A stretch of DNA of 64,000 bases, taken from positions 33,853-97,852 of the forward strand of contig JAVXUO010000775.1 in the NCBI GenBank assembly GCA_033065855.1. Direction: 5' to 3'. This DNA is from Escallonia rubra. Its lineage: Eukaryota; Streptophyta; Magnoliopsida; Escalloniales; Escalloniaceae. The notes under the pieces were generated by a model. The model did no database searches, was not told the DNA's origin, and was given only the letters and a program-made list of their open reading frames with translations. Shown here piece by piece: positions 22,390-34,900 of the stretch (position 1 is the stretch's first letter; every line of letters starts with the position of its first letter). The position numbers and the translations under genes are program-made.

Positions 22390-24483
22390 GGTTTACCTTG
22401 CATTTCAACAGCCCATAACCAGCTTGAGCACACATTAACGCTTCCAATGTCTTTGGATGAAGCCTACTACAGTGAGGACTCACTAACCTACCACTTGTGC
22501 TAAAAGACGCCTTCGACGCGCCTGTAGATATGAGAATAGCAAGAATATACTTGGCTATCAGCTGTAATGTCGGGTATTCAATCCATTAGTCTTCCTCCAA
22601 GCCAAAATGTCAAAGTCCAAGACCTAAGCAACACATCCTCCTCAAGATAATGATCCAACTCATATTTCATTGTAGTCTTTCTCTTCTTCTTGACATGTTC
22701 CTTGAAACCTTTAAGAGAATCTTAACATCCAACCTCAAACGCTCTTGCGAGCGAACATATGAACCAATACAAGTATCATGATCACTAGCCTCACTATTTT
22801 GGTACTCATGAAGAAGTCTATAACAAAATGATGACACCTTATCAGTTTCAGTCTTCTCTCCCGATCCATAAAGCTGGCTATAATAATACTGAACCAACTA
22901 TATTTTGTACTTAGGATCCGACACTACAACAACTGTCATGATTCCATGAATATCCGACCAATATTTATTGAACTTGTCAAGCATTTTCTTAACCATACTT
23001 CTAATCACCTCACTTGAGCTCACGAGCCACTCATCTGACATCATTCTAATCTGACAACTTTAAGGAAAAAATAGGTCAGTTGTAGGATACTCTGTGCCGG
23101 AAAACATCTCTGTTGTTTCATAAAATAACCTTAAATTGCCCCATATTTCTATTGTAAAAGTCCAATCCTCTTCACTTAGGCAAGCATTATATTGAGACTC
23201 CCATTGTTTTAAGCAAGAATAAACATCTTTATACAGAAAAGCGGTTTCAAGCATAAAAAAAGTTGGGTTCTATATAGTAAGACATTCAAATGCCAACTTT
23301 TTTGTGCTTAAAATTCGTAATTGATGAACAACTTCAAATTTCTTGTCTCTCTTTGGTGTTGCCCTCCAAAAAGCCACACTCTCTCTAATCTTTTCAATTC
23401 CCCACTTTATCACACTTAACCAATCTTTAACAATCAAATTCAACACATGTGCCGACACCGCATATGAAGTAATTCACCATACAACAATAGAGAACTAGAT
23501 TCCAACTTAAGCAAAAAATCATCAATCATCACATCATTCGTACTATAACTGTCAACCGTGATTGTGCACAATTTTCTATTAATGTTCCAATCAAGCAATG
23601 TTTGTGACAAAACCTCGCAAGCTACTTCACTAGTGTGTGGACATGGCAACTATAAAACTTATAAAACACAAATTTTAACACTTAATTATGCTAAAGCAAG
23701 TATAAAAATAAATTGTAAAATACCAACAGTGCAAAAGATAAAAACATACCTCAAAATGTGACTTTGAAGAACAAAGTCTTCATCAATAAAATGTGCCGTG
23801 ACAGCCATGAAACCCTACTTTTGATCACCAGAAGCCCACAAATCCATAATGATTGCAATCATGCTTCTTATCCTCTCCAACAGCTTCATCATTTGCACCC
23901 TCTCATGGTCATAAATCTTCATAATATCGTTCTTTATTGTGTTCCGGGTTGGTACCTTAAATAATGGTTGAAGTGCAGATGAATACCTCCTAAACCCCAC
24001 GTGGTCAACAATAGATAATGGGTATTCATGCAAAATTATCATGCTCCCAAGCTCTCTCCTAGCAAACTCCTGATCGAATGTATAATTACCTAATTCAGGC
24101 TTAGCATTTGCTTTTCCCATTATCCTAGTCAAGAGCTTCTGTCTAACATCCGGTTGCCTTAGACGTTTACATCTGTCCAAGTGTATACGTAGATGAGTAA
24201 TCCCTTTTTTTTGTTTTAGCCCTAAGGGTTTTCTGACAGTGAATACAAGTTGTTGTCACGTCTCCACCATTTTTTTTCCTTTTGAAGTGTGTCCACACAA
24301 CACTCTTCAAATTATCATTATTTAACTCATAAGGGCCACTTTCAAGGTCAATTGGTTCGGAACCAGAGACTCCCCCGCTTGTATTTGGTGTTGATGGATG
24401 AGAACTCTGATCCTCCAGTGTAGCTCTAGGGGTTTGCACTGGAGATGGTGCTATGGGCGAAGATGAAATTTCATTGGAAGACA
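22390..24483 (-). pseudogene. hAT transposase (Ac-like, BED zinc finger), frameshifted
   Basis: Reading on the minus strand from the Met near 24483, a Ser/Thr-rich N-terminus leads to a BED-type zinc finger (VVWTHFKRKK, then TCIHCQKTLRA). The frame breaks at an A8 run (about 24210), so the finger's last histidines (THLRIHLDRC) are in another frame. Then come 23815-24180 (LHEYPLSIVDH, MDLWASGDQK), a stop near 23815, 23440-23649 (LLDWNINRKLCTITVD), 23270-23458 (ahead by one base, SAHVLNLIVKDWL), 23060-23254 and 22667-22897. The C-terminal dimerisation domain (ASKASFSTSGRLVSPHCSRL, then HPKTLEALMC) lies at about 22390-22560. Domain order is complete, but at least two frameshifts and several stops abolish the protein. 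Confidence 0.85.
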
Positions 24484-24544
24484 TGATTTTATCTATAGAT
24501 TCATCCGAACATAAAGAAAACTCTATAAAAATATGTAATTGCAA

Positions 24545-25423
24545 ACCTATAAGGCATTAATACTTGAAGTGATACGTAAATGTATAAACCAGCATGGCCC
24601 TGCAACTGGGGCTGCCATGGCTGAGCTTGTGGTGGATGGTCGAGCTAGTCTTGTGGCTGAGCTTGATCACAGTATAATGGACCATTGTATTTTGATCAAC
24701 CTGCTCGTGCAATTTATTTAACTACACTGTTTCATCTTCTTTCTTTCATGGATTCGCTAAATTAATAAGGTAATATATGTAATTGAAAAGTAGAAACCCA
24801 ACAACAGATATAACACTGGTTTGAGAAATTGTTGATTATGTACAATCAAACAACATAAGTAGATCACACAGCTCACCAGTTACCCAATGGCATCAACCTT
24901 CACCATAGAAAATTCATGTTTTTCACAAGCATAAGGGCCTAGTATTAAAGATATATCTACCAAATTAGGTCCTTCCAAAAGACTTGCAGAAGTAGTGGGA
25001 AACCCTCAGCAGAAAGACATGTTAAAGAAAATGAAATGAAAGATGCAAGGGCCCTATATTTCTTTGCACAAGGTGTCGATGAGACAACTGCTCTGAAGTT
25101 GCATAGCTGAAAGTCAAAGTAGGTAGTAGACAAATCTTGCAAACACTCAATTCAACCTTTACCAATAGATGGTAAAGATTTTTTTGAAGAAATACTCCGA
25201 CTGGTGGTTCTGTGCTGATTGGCATGACTCGCACCGTGTAAGGCTCGAGACGCCGTCCTTACAGATCTATCTATGAAGGACTGGGAGTAAGCCTATGAGC
25301 ATAAACAAGGAAGTCTGTACCACTAACCAGTATTGGTATCAATTACAGGTAGCCTATGCACATAATAAAACTTCTAAAAATTCATGGAGCTTACCTTCGG
25401 GGTTGGAATCAATGACAGGAGAT
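24545..25423. other. hAT element interior upstream of the transposase
   Basis: AT-rich sequence with a GGCTGAGCTTG-type imperfect repeat (24605-24670). Short frames (24539-24721, 25022-25234) do not resemble known proteins. The region probably holds 5' intron or untranslated sequence of the transposase gene. Confidence 0.4.
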
Positions 25424-25545
25424 TCAGTCGCGACTCGCGATGGCTTTTCTGATTTTAATGTTGCTTCCAGCAGATTCAGTCACGATAGCTTTTCTTCTTC
25501 CAATGTTGCTTCCAGCAGATTCAGTCGCGATGGCTTTGGTGAACT
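25424..25545. repeat. Threefold ~52-bp tandem repeat in the hAT 5' region
   Basis: GATTCAGTCGCGATGGCTTT, a spacer, AATGTTGCTTCCAGCA and then GATTCAGT recur three times with small changes. The open frames 25295-25756 (+) and 25424-25702 (-) are translations across this array and the following GC-rich leader. Confidence 0.75.
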
Positions 25546-25957
25546 GTTTGGTGGTGGGTGGCCATGGGCGCTGAACGCTAACCGTGCGGGGGAGGGAAAG
25601 AGAAGGAGGAGGTGCGTTGGCCGGTGGGGAAGCTCGGTGGAGTCGCCGAGAGGGAGAGAACAGAGAAAACCTGAGCGGCAGAGAGTGAGAGAAGATAGAC
25701 AATTAGGGTTTGTCATGAAAGCATATATATATGTAAAGATGGACGGCTACGATTAAATGAAATATATGGTTAATATACCGGGGCGGGAGTGGGTTGGATG
25801 ATATACCACACCCGACCCTAACCCGCTACGGATTTAAAAAAAACACCATACCCGCCGCCCCGTGATATGGTCAAAGTCAAAATGACCCGTTCCTATCGGA
25901 CGGGGGCGGGTCGGGGAACCGCCGGTTGCTGGTCTTATTACCATCCCTACACTTAGT

Positions 25958-26290
25958 ATGCTTGACACTTGATTTTTTTTTCTTTGCTTTTCCAAGACTA
26001 ACACCAAATGGTCAAGGGGCGTCTTACACAAGCATGTCATCAAAAAATACCAATACAAACTTCTAAGATATGGTTTAAAAACATTATTTCTTTGGGCTTG
26101 AAATGTAGATGAAGCATTAGTAACTCATATTGCCCCAAGTGAGTTCTAGTTTAATTTGGAATATTTGCTCCCTTTACTCAAATTTGGTGGTACCTAATCT
26201 CAAGCCACTCTTCCAATATACAATAGTGATATGTTCTTCTAGAAGTACATCATGAGACGGATGGACTACCTATTCTTAATGGTGATGTTG
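25958..26290 (-). pseudogene. Ty3/gypsy reverse transcriptase fragment (minus strand, right part)
   Basis: The minus strand reads FQAQRNNVFKPYLRSLYW followed by a shifted FFDDML active-site region, then DHLVLVLEK, the palm/thumb of a plant gypsy RT. It continues across the hAT insertion into 19212-18887. Frame changes around the F-x-D-D motif and stops show it is dead. Confidence 0.65.
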
Positions 26291-26315
26291 TTAAGGGCCA
26301 TGTGATGCTTTTGTA

Positions 26316-26740
26316 GTGACACAAAACCCTAAGCCCTTTCTCAACTCATTCTTCTCAAAACTCTCTAACCCTGGCTCTGCCCTTCATCCTTCTTCCTTTA
26401 GCTTCCATGGTTGTATGGGGAAAAAGGGAGGCATCCCACCCTGCTTTCAATTATACCTCCTCATCCTCGTCCTCCTCCTCCATCCCTCTCTTCTTTTTCA
26501 TGCAGATCTGGATGTTTCTTGCTCTTACCCAATGCGAGTTAATGCCACCGCTGCTATCAATATGACAATGAACCCCGGTATCCCGAAGTCAAGGCTTTTG
26601 TCCGAAAGTGGAAGAAAGCTCGCCAATGGTCAGATTTGTTCTTTTTTGTGCTGTTTTACCCATATCCAGTGAAGCTGGGATACGATTACTACCTTCGAGC
26701 TTCAGATTTGGCTTTGGAAGGCCCCCTATCGGTCTTCATC
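26316..26740 (+). other. Unrecognised gene-like fragment, open in two overlapping frames
   Basis: A 118-codon frame (26316-26672) has a hydrophobic stretch (CFQLYLLILVLLLHPSLLF, residues about 42-60) that looks like a signal or membrane segment, preceded by a Lys/Gly patch. In a second frame, from about 26550, the DNA reads YDNEPRYPEVKAFVRKWKKA and on to YYLRASDLALEG without a stop until about 26745. A TTTCATGCAG splice-acceptor-like site lies at about 26495-26505. The second frame has more protein-like composition and could be the true exon of a captured or degraded gene. I do not recognise the family. Confidence 0.3.
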
Positions 26741-26743
26741 AGC

Positions 26744-28700
26744 TAGAGATGTCAAAGGGCTAGGTTTCGGCTGGGCCAACCCGGGCCTTTTGAGCTTTTC
26801 AGAAAAAAGGAAGGGTCGGTCTTGAGCCGGGCCCCCTAAAGAATACGAGGGCCCAGCCTTAGTCCAAGCCCTTGGCCCAATATTTAGGGCCTGGCTTAGG
26901 CTAGTCCTGGGCCCAAGCAACAAAATTACTATTATTTTTAAAACTTTTTAATCATTTTTTGTTTGCAATAAAATTAAATTTATGATAAATTTGTTTGCAG
27001 GCCCTCCTTTAATCCGAGCTTGAGAATGTCTGCTTGTAAACAAGTTGGCGAAGTTACCTATTTTTTTAATATATATAAAAGATTAATTGGGCAAAAAAGG
27101 TGAGAAAAATGTTTATTTTGCTTGTAAATAACCATATTCTCATGTGTATTTGTTTTTACTTTATATACATTTAATTTGTTTGAAAAAAGTCCACAGCAAA
27201 AATTTGAAATATATTTTGATAAAAAATATATTCTAAAAAGTTAAGAAAAAGAAAAGAAAATTTTCTAATCATCTGGAAAATCTTCAATGCTCAAACTATT
27301 TCTTTTTATATAATCAACTGGCTTATCTTGCTCCCCGATATTTTGCATCAAGATAATCCTTCCAACAAATATATAATTCGAGTGACTTGGGGTTAAGATG
27401 ACTCTTCCTACTATCTAACACCCTTCCGCTCGCTGAAAAACACAAATTTGAAGCAACTGTGGAGACTTGCACTAGTAGTACATCTTGGGCAATTTAGGAT
27501 ATAATTTGATAAATTTTTGTATTTTGTTTCCAAAAAGTTAACAAATCGAAATTCATTTGCTCGTCGATTGGACAATGAAGAATAATGATCACTATTTGCA
27601 TAAAAACTAATTTCATTAAAAGAAGAAAAAAAAGACAAACCTAGAGAAGTAGATTCCTCTCTAGCTTGTTTTGCCACTACATGTCCAATGCCCTTAAGAA
27701 ATGACCATAATATATTTGAAAGCTCGATGATGTAGCATGCATGCGCACGTCAGCGGAACTTCGATATAAGTTATAAAGATCTTTAAATGACTTACTCATA
27801 CTATTTTTAAGCTTGGTTGTCTCAGCTGCCGGGTAGCACATTTTTTCACATATTTCTAGTATTAAGACATGTTTACCATGCAACTTGAACCTAGGATCCA
27901 AAGTAGTGGCGACAACAAAAACAATAGGCAATTTCTTCCAATATTTATTAGATTTAAGGTCCATCTGTTTCACTATATCACGAAAGGCTTCTATATGTCT
28001 CCATTTTTTTAAAATGTTAGCAAATTTTAGAATTTTTTATACAGCAATAGAGGACGTAGGATAGTACATACCAGACAATAGAATGGTAGACGTGTAAAAT
28101 GCCTCCGAAAATTCAACTAGATGTGCAGCTAACTAGCTAACTCATTCTTCAGGAGTTGGCAAGCCCCGTGGGAAAATGACTAGTAGGCAGTGAATATACA
28201 CTTGATTGTATAATATAACATGAAAATCATTTTATATGTGGAGTTCCACCTTTGCACGACATTTGTAAATGGTCTCCTACAGGCAAACCATATTAAGCAC
28301 ACAAAGCTTTAAATTCTTATATTCTCGGACTCGAACCATTAATATACATAGCCATGGCCCCTTATTTTGAGAAGAATATTTTCTATAGCAGTTAAACCAA
28401 TTATATAACAAACACAATTAACATGAAAAAGTTCTCATCTAAGACATGTGTAAGGTTCGTTTTTAAGACTTAAACAACAACTTTTTTTTTAGAAGCATTA
28501 TCAAAACTGACACTCATTATCTTGTCCGTTAATTTAAACATGTTACATACTCGGCGTATAATATCAATAACGTGTAATGCATCATGCAGATAGGAAAGTC
28601 ACTTTGGACAAATCAATAAGAAATGCTATTTGTTCCGTCTTCGTAATCCCTTAGTTTGGTACGCTCAAACACGGGCAACCTCCATGTTTAATCTGCTCTC
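26744..28700 (-). mobile_element. Second decayed hAT element (right end not found)
   Basis: TAGAGATGTCAAAGGGCTAG at 26744 matches the start of plant hAT elements with GGGCC-rich subterminal DNA, and GGGCC/GGCCC motifs fill 26765-26910. Minus-strand transposase remnants follow (27260-28640). No inverted TTTGACATCTCTA terminus or matching 8-bp duplication was found to the right, so the element is probably truncated and its right limit is approximate. Confidence 0.55.
27260..28640 (-). pseudogene. hAT transposase remnant
   Basis: The clearest segment is 27677-27973 on the minus strand: YWKKLPIVFVVATTLDPRFK, the DUF4413/RNase-H-like region found before the dimerisation domain of plant hAT transposases. 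Further right on the same strand, residues resembling IIRRVCNMFKLTDKIMSVSF and then DNAS (about 28500-28590) correspond to an earlier conserved block. To the left, a remnant of the C-terminal dimerisation region reads out at about 27260-27440. Many stops and frame changes intervene, and no start codon or BED finger was recognised. Confidence 0.65.
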
Positions 28701-30059
28701 CGCCAATGCCATGTTCGCCATGTTTCAGGACCTTCTATATATGAAATTTCTCATTTGTTTTTCCAAGGGTACTCTTTCAGGTATCGCCTTTAGGTTGTAA
28801 TGTTTTTGCTAGATAGTCAAATTTGCCCAACAAAAAGAAAAAAGAAAGAGATGTTATTGAGGTCCTACAGTGTACACAAATTCTCCGTGAAGCATCCGTT
28901 TTCTTCACTAAATAGTACTCCGTACAAGGGAGGCCAAGAGACTAGAACTAGCTATAGTGATATATGTTCGTACCGATCTTCTATGAGAATACGAATAGCC
29001 TATTTTTGGTTTATTAGTTGGGTGTACTCAAATGGTCGAAGACGACCCCACCAATGGATTGTGTTGACAAATTGGACACCAATATTGAGAATATAAAAGA
29101 TTGTTTTAGATTCTCCCAACTTTAGTTTACAAGGACACAAACCAAATTTAGGTTGATATGGTCATTTTGTATTTTGAAAATGCCACTACTACTATTAATC
29201 TTAAATACATATAACTTTAGTTATTAATCTTAAATACATATAACTTAAGTTAAGTTATTACTTCCCATCTTTAAATATGTAGCTCTCTCTACCCATCTTT
29301 CCCTGTGTCTCTCACTCTCATCGCCGCCACCACAACTACCCTTCACCCAGCAAACTTTAAACCAAAAACCATATCAGTCGTCGCCATCACTCCTTCACAA
29401 AACCCGTAACCCAGCTCAACAACAGCTCTACTAACCCTTTTGCGCACCTTCAGAGCCCTACAACTCACCATAACCCACAACCCCGGCCCATTGCATCATC
29501 CCTCCATAACCACTACGGTTCACCACCGTCCCGCATCAGCAACGCATCCCACCTACGTCGTTTGTGGTGGCGCATCGCATCCTCTGCAACTAATTCGTGG
29601 GAAACCAAAATTCATGCCCTTCATCAATTTAGGTGTCAATGTGGTTGCAGATATATGGTGCGATGATAAGCAATGGTGGCGGCTATGGGAAGCTCGATTA
29701 GGTTTGGTGTTCAATCAATTTGTAGGTGTGTGTAGAATCATGTGTGTGTGTGCAGATGCATGTGTGTTTGTTTGTGAGAGTGTGTGATCGTTTACATGTG
29801 TGCACGCGCAGATTGGTGGTGGTGGTGTCATGGTGGTCGGTGGTGCTGGGGCAGTGCCGTAGTGGGTAGTTAATTATGAAGTGGCCGTAGGTGGATATTG
29901 AGGTGGTGATACTGGTGGAGGTTGTGGGTTGTGCATGGCAGAGGCAACGTGGACCTGCCTTGTCAGTTGTAAGAAACGTTAACCTGCCTATCCAACGAAC
30001 TTTTTGAGTGTTAATTATGGCATGAGAAGACACGCAACTGAAGCATCCTTTTTATGTTT
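28701..30059. other. Non-coding DNA with GT-rich repeats
   Basis: It contains a tandem duplication of TTATTAATCTTAAATACATATAACTT (about 29193-29250), a CCACC/CATCACC-rich patch (29320-29600) and a GT-rich tract (29725-29900). The 115-codon frame 29440-29787 starts in the CCA-rich patch and ends in the GT repeat; I do not recognise it and do not call it a gene. The GT/GGTGGT part loosely resembles 2330-2480. Confidence 0.4.
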
Positions 30060-31390
30060 TCTTTTTTGGTTAATAAGAGAATAGCATTGATAATTAAAAG
30101 GTTACAGAATTGCCCAACGGCGAGTAAAGGTCACGACATTTCCGTGACTCTGTGTATACACGACCACAAAGGTCAGAAACTAACAACGAACCTATAAACT
30201 CAAAACCGATTACAATTAAACTAAAGCAGAGCATATCTTACACTTTAGATTAACTTAAAGTAATAAGCCTAAGTCTAAAGGTTATAAACACACAACGTAT
30301 ACTAAAAAGAAAACACTAAAAATTTAAACGACACAAAAAGTACAATGAGGAGCCAACAGGAGCCGACGAAAATCACAGATGTACTCGGCAATCAACGGGA
30401 TCACAATGCAAATATAAGAGGCAGGAAACCTTGCATGGTTCATAATATTTCACCGGCGACTTCCCTCCAAAACACGGCATCCATTAGCCGGGCATCAAGC
30501 CAACAATCACAAACAAGGCTTCAACTAGACTGTAACTGACTCCATTCCCTCCCCCCCCCCCCCCCCCCCCCCGCGGCAACAAACTTACCCCACGCCCAAA
30601 CCCCTAGAGTAGATTACCCTGGAAAACCCTTCCCCCCCCTCCCTCCCTAGGGCCTCAACCCCCCCTTCCCCACCCCCCACCCCAACAGGCCTAAGACCCC
30701 CAAAACCCACCCGAGGCCCCAACCCCCTCCCCCCCCCCCCCCCCCCCCCACAGGACATCACAGCGTACTACACCAAAACCCTAGACACTGAGCATAGAAG
30801 CCAAAACAAACACCCTACAGCCAACTAAAAAGCCCTGATTACTGCCGGCAAAATTCCGGCCGCCGCCGGTAGGATTCCGGGCACCGCCGGTAAGATTCCG
30901 GCCACTCAAATCCGGCCACTTCCGCAATAAAAGATCTAACCCTAGCAAAGCCAAACCTCTTCAATCAACAATACAACCAAGCAAACCCATGATCAATATT
31001 CCGATCAAGACCTATCAGATCTAGAAGATCAAGGAAGACCCTCGATCTTCACAGATCTGAAGAGATCCGGCGAATCGGCGGAGGCACGGACATCATCGTC
31101 CCCGATCGTGGCTGGGCAGGATGGCGCCGGCCACCTCGCCGTAATCTGCCATCGATTTCCATTCGCGATCAGCCGCCGGCCGCGAAGGACGACCACCCTC
31201 AGAGTAAAAGCTCACTAGAAGAAAACAAGATGTATTCCGGTCCTAGGCCGGATTCCGGCCACCGCCCCACACGCGCCATCGCACGGTGGGGCGGCCGCGG
31301 TGGCTAGCTGGGGAAAGTTTTCTTAGAGAGAAGTAGAAGGTTTATTTTTAGAGAGAGAAAGTTGGACAGTGTCATTTCGATTCACCAGAA
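30060..31390 (-). mobile_element. ORF-less L1-like non-LTR element with long C tracts
   Basis: Read on the minus strand, a GC-rich 5' part (31310-30830, repeated GCCGGAATTTTGCCGGC/CCGGCCACTC motifs) leads through two long G-homopolymer blocks. It reaches a 3' part that ends ...AATGCTATTCTCTTATTAACC followed by an A-rich tail. The 3' part (30085-30300) matches the plus-strand sequence 37830-38050 in inverted orientation, including ACAGAGTCACG and GCAGAGCATATC, so it is a dispersed repeat. The tail and 5' style fit a plant L1 derivative lacking both ORFs. Target duplications were not resolved, so element type is inferred. Confidence 0.45.
30548..30749. repeat. Poly-C tracts (G runs on the minus strand)
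   Basis: Two runs of about 20 or more consecutive C residues (near 30550-30572 and 30731-30749) are joined by DNA dominated by CCCC blocks. Long C/G homopolymers are also error-prone in sequencing, so their exact length is uncertain. Confidence 0.8.
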
Positions 31391-31905
31391 TTTAAAAGAG
31401 AAAAAGAAGCAAAAGAATATGTTAAGATACGCTTGCAATCAAGAACTATGAAGGGCTGCCTTTGAATTCAATCTTTTGCAAAAGCTACCAGAGTAATGCT
31501 CACTCATGAAAAATGCAGCACAACAAAATACACAGTATTGAACAAGGAAATCAGCAGATGAAAGTTACAAATCAGTTTTCATTCAGAGGCTGCAAAAAAG
31601 CTAAACAACTTATGATCATATCGTTTGCCTTAAAATTAGGAAACGAGGGGCTTGAAATCTATCTTTCTTCTTAACATACAAATATAACTAACCAAATATC
31701 TTAAATGCTATTCATTCACTATTCTTCTTGACTGAAGGGCGATGATCATATCACCAAATCAAATAGAAATTGAAAAATCATCCTCCTTCACCACATCTAT
31801 AACTTGACTATGATACAACGTGCTTGGTGAGGGACTTCACAGGAAGAAATTATCTTCCAAAAGGAGCACAGATTATAGTTAGGGACAAAGAAGAAGGTAC
31901 CACCA

Positions 31906-34900
31906 TCAAAGCAGGCGCAGTTTCCCTGTTACTGAATCCACTGCTGATTTAGTTCCTGCATAGAAGTGTTCATGCCTCCTACTTATGCCATTTCAATCAC
32001 AAAGAAGAGTGAAAACTCGAAAAGCACGTGTATGGGGCTTCTCCAACAGTAACATGTTTGGAGTTATGATGTTATTCTAATGAGTTCTATAACGTATAAA
32101 ATAAAAAGGTCGCTCCTGCACACAGTTAACCATTTTCATATAGGATGATAAGCTACATGCCCAATCAGATATTTTATGTGCCAAAGCCAAAGAGGGAACA
32201 ATATGTGCCCTTTATATTATGGAACACTAATTCTGACAAACATAACTTACAATCTCATGCACAAGGGGCCTTGCATTTTTAGTGCCAATACAGGAGAGCT
32301 CTCCACCTACTTTTAGGAGGTGCAAAGGAACAAAATCACAGATTGCCACTTTTTCCATTTTTTCTCATGGCAATTAGACATGAATATTGTGCACATCTAC
32401 CCACCATTTGGGCACATTTTGGGTTCAGAAGGTTTGGCATGCTCGAACCCTGGAATATGTTATTGTTAGATGATACATTTTGATTCTTTGTACGAGGAAA
32501 GATGTAACATATCAAAAACTTCAGCATTAATCAATCCAATCATATTTCAATGTCCCTGCTCATTGAAATTTACTGGCATGGGATGCCACAATTACACACA
32601 AAAGAGTGAAAACACAACCAAGAGAGAAAAACAAAAGATGAAACTCCAGATAGAGAAGAAAAATGGTGAAGAAGCATACCAGGTCCAATAGCAAGAACTG
32701 TCTTCGACCCAGCTGAAATCTGTGTGAATAACAAGTGTACATCTTTTAACATTATATGTTCCGGTAGAGAACTCTTGGGACAAAATGTAAACAAAAATGA
32801 GCAATCTAGAACCGTGCTATGCTTATCCTTCCTCATTGCACAAGACTTCTAACTGACAAAGTTGATGAAGTTCTGCAAAAATGAAAAACCTTAACTTTTG
32901 GTGCTGCTTTCCACCACCATTTTCTTTGTTACTGTCAACACAAAGTTCCAACTTATGCCTTTTTTTCCTTTCTTTCATTTCTTCCACATAGGTGCCTAAG
33001 GATTTGTCTTTTCAGACCCCATACCAGTACTATTTAGCAAAACCTGCCATCTTTTAAGACTTGAAGGCCCAAGTGCCTGGCCTTCAATGAGTTTTGGGTC
33101 CTGGTCATAGTAATTAATACCATCACTTCCATGTGCAGATGCTTCTGAGAAATTTCTTTAACTAGAATTGCTAGAAGGGCATTAGTACAAACTGTGTTCC
33201 GCTAATAACGCCCAAACACCTGCTGTAATATTCTCCAAATAAATCTCACATATGTGGACTCAGAAAATATTAGACCCACAAACCCCTTTTCCTCTGACAT
33301 GACAAGTACTTTCACGCCTATATCGTATTAGCAACTTAGATGCCTCACCAAAACAAGGACTTCAAGACACTTCTAGTAGTCGAATGGGCCTGTCTAAGAA
33401 AATAACTAAAAAGAAGACTTCTAGGGTGCATGGACAGCCAGACATGAACGTAGACCTGTTTATATTGATTCTTATACGTGGTTTTTCTGATTATTCCCCT
33501 TTCAGAAACTTGAATCTCATTGCAACATCTTGTTGGCACAATCTTGAACTTTTGTAGTCAGACAAATGATACCTGTGTGCGTCCTGCATCAGCAACAACA
33601 AATGTTGGAAGCCCAATGCTCTCAGCTGTTTCTTTCAGCTTATTCCTGGTACAGTGCCCACAGCATAAACGACATCTGAGCTGATAAAAATTGACTTCTC
33701 AAATAAATCTACTACACCTTCACGAGAGACAGAAGTCAAAATCAGATCACCTGCTTACATTTCGTTTTGATTCTTGCATGTGACAACAATTTTCGCTTGC
33801 CCACCAAGCTCCCATCGTCTTAAAGTCGAACGTTGACTGCATATGAATAACTTTTTACGTCACCGAAGAACGTGAAAAAGATACGTCACTTGATTATAAT
33901 TCTAGTAATAATGAACATGGCGATGATGACAAAGCGGCATCTAAGCGAATATCCGGGTGCCATTTTTGTTAGATTGAGAAAATATTACCGCAAGGCAAAG
34001 AAGATAATGATGACAAACTGTTGTCTTGTTAAGTAGTCCTGTTCCTTATGCATGGCCAAGCACAAAGTTCTTAATATTTGTATAAAGTAAAATCAATTCA
34101 TCCGTTTGTTGAACAATTTGAAACTTGGATCATACATGAAAGAGTGTTTTCTTTAGGGCCCTCACTCCACGGATGAATAGTGAACACATGTTCATCCAAG
34201 AATGAACAATGCAAGTTTATGAAGCCGAAGACAGCTTGCACATATTTAGCAAATCCAACGAGTTAAAAATTTCACAGGGCACATTTTAAGTCTCTTTACA
34301 TGTGAACTTCAGTTGGTTTTCTTTTCACATCATGACAGGAAAGGAAGGGGGCTCCAGGTCTTCTGATTGTGTAGTCAAGTGAATTTCAGTGCCAGAACTA
34401 AAGGAGGCAGCTAGCACATAAACGGCATGGGTTTACCTTTCCATGAGTTCTGCATAAATCCCAGTGGCAGCATCTGAAAGTTTAACAAGGAAGATTTCAC
34501 CAGGTAATTGACAAACATTGTTGTGTTTTTGGAATATAAACTGAAGTAAAAGCAAAATATCAACTTCACAATATCTTGGATGTATCTTACGAGCACATTG
34601 AGATGCAATCTTCCCTGCTCCCATCTTTAGGTCATGTCTAACTACTAAAACCTGCCATAAGCATGAAAATACAGGTAAACTATGAATTATCGACAGTCAA
34701 ACTTTACGTTTCTTAAAACTCTAACCGTGTCCTGTTAAGGCCAACGACTTCCGAGAGAACACATATTGTACAAATTAAGCATAAGATGCAAGTCGAACAA
34801 CGAGAGAAAGTAGTAGAACTACAGGGTCGAGACAAGTCCTGCTCAGTTGGCTAAATCAGTCCCAACATATCAGTTAACAAGTAACCCCCAGTACTATTAA

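Larger units (their letters stand above)
19221..25949 (-). mobile_element. 6.7-kb hAT element with its own (broken) transposase and a nested LTR
   Basis: The termini are TAGGGATGGCAATAGGGC (left) and its near-complement on the right (TAGGGATGGTAATAAGAC when read inverted). A perfect 8-bp duplication, CACTTAGT (19213-19220 and 25950-25957), flanks it inside a gypsy RT. CG-rich subterminal DNA (CCCCGCCCCGCC) lies at both ends. The minus strand carries an Ac-like (RICESLEEPER type) transposase, broken at several points. A probable solo LTR sits at 19449-21883. The 5' untranslated part of the transposase gene (25424-25545) has a roughly 52-bp tandem triplication around GATTCAGTCGCGATGGCTTT. A shortened relative lies at 41265-42494. 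Confidence 0.9.

Noticed and set aside
32470-32836. Several small frames on both strands between 32336 and 32836
   Set aside because: They lie in introns of PTH2 or overlap its 40-base exon out of frame.
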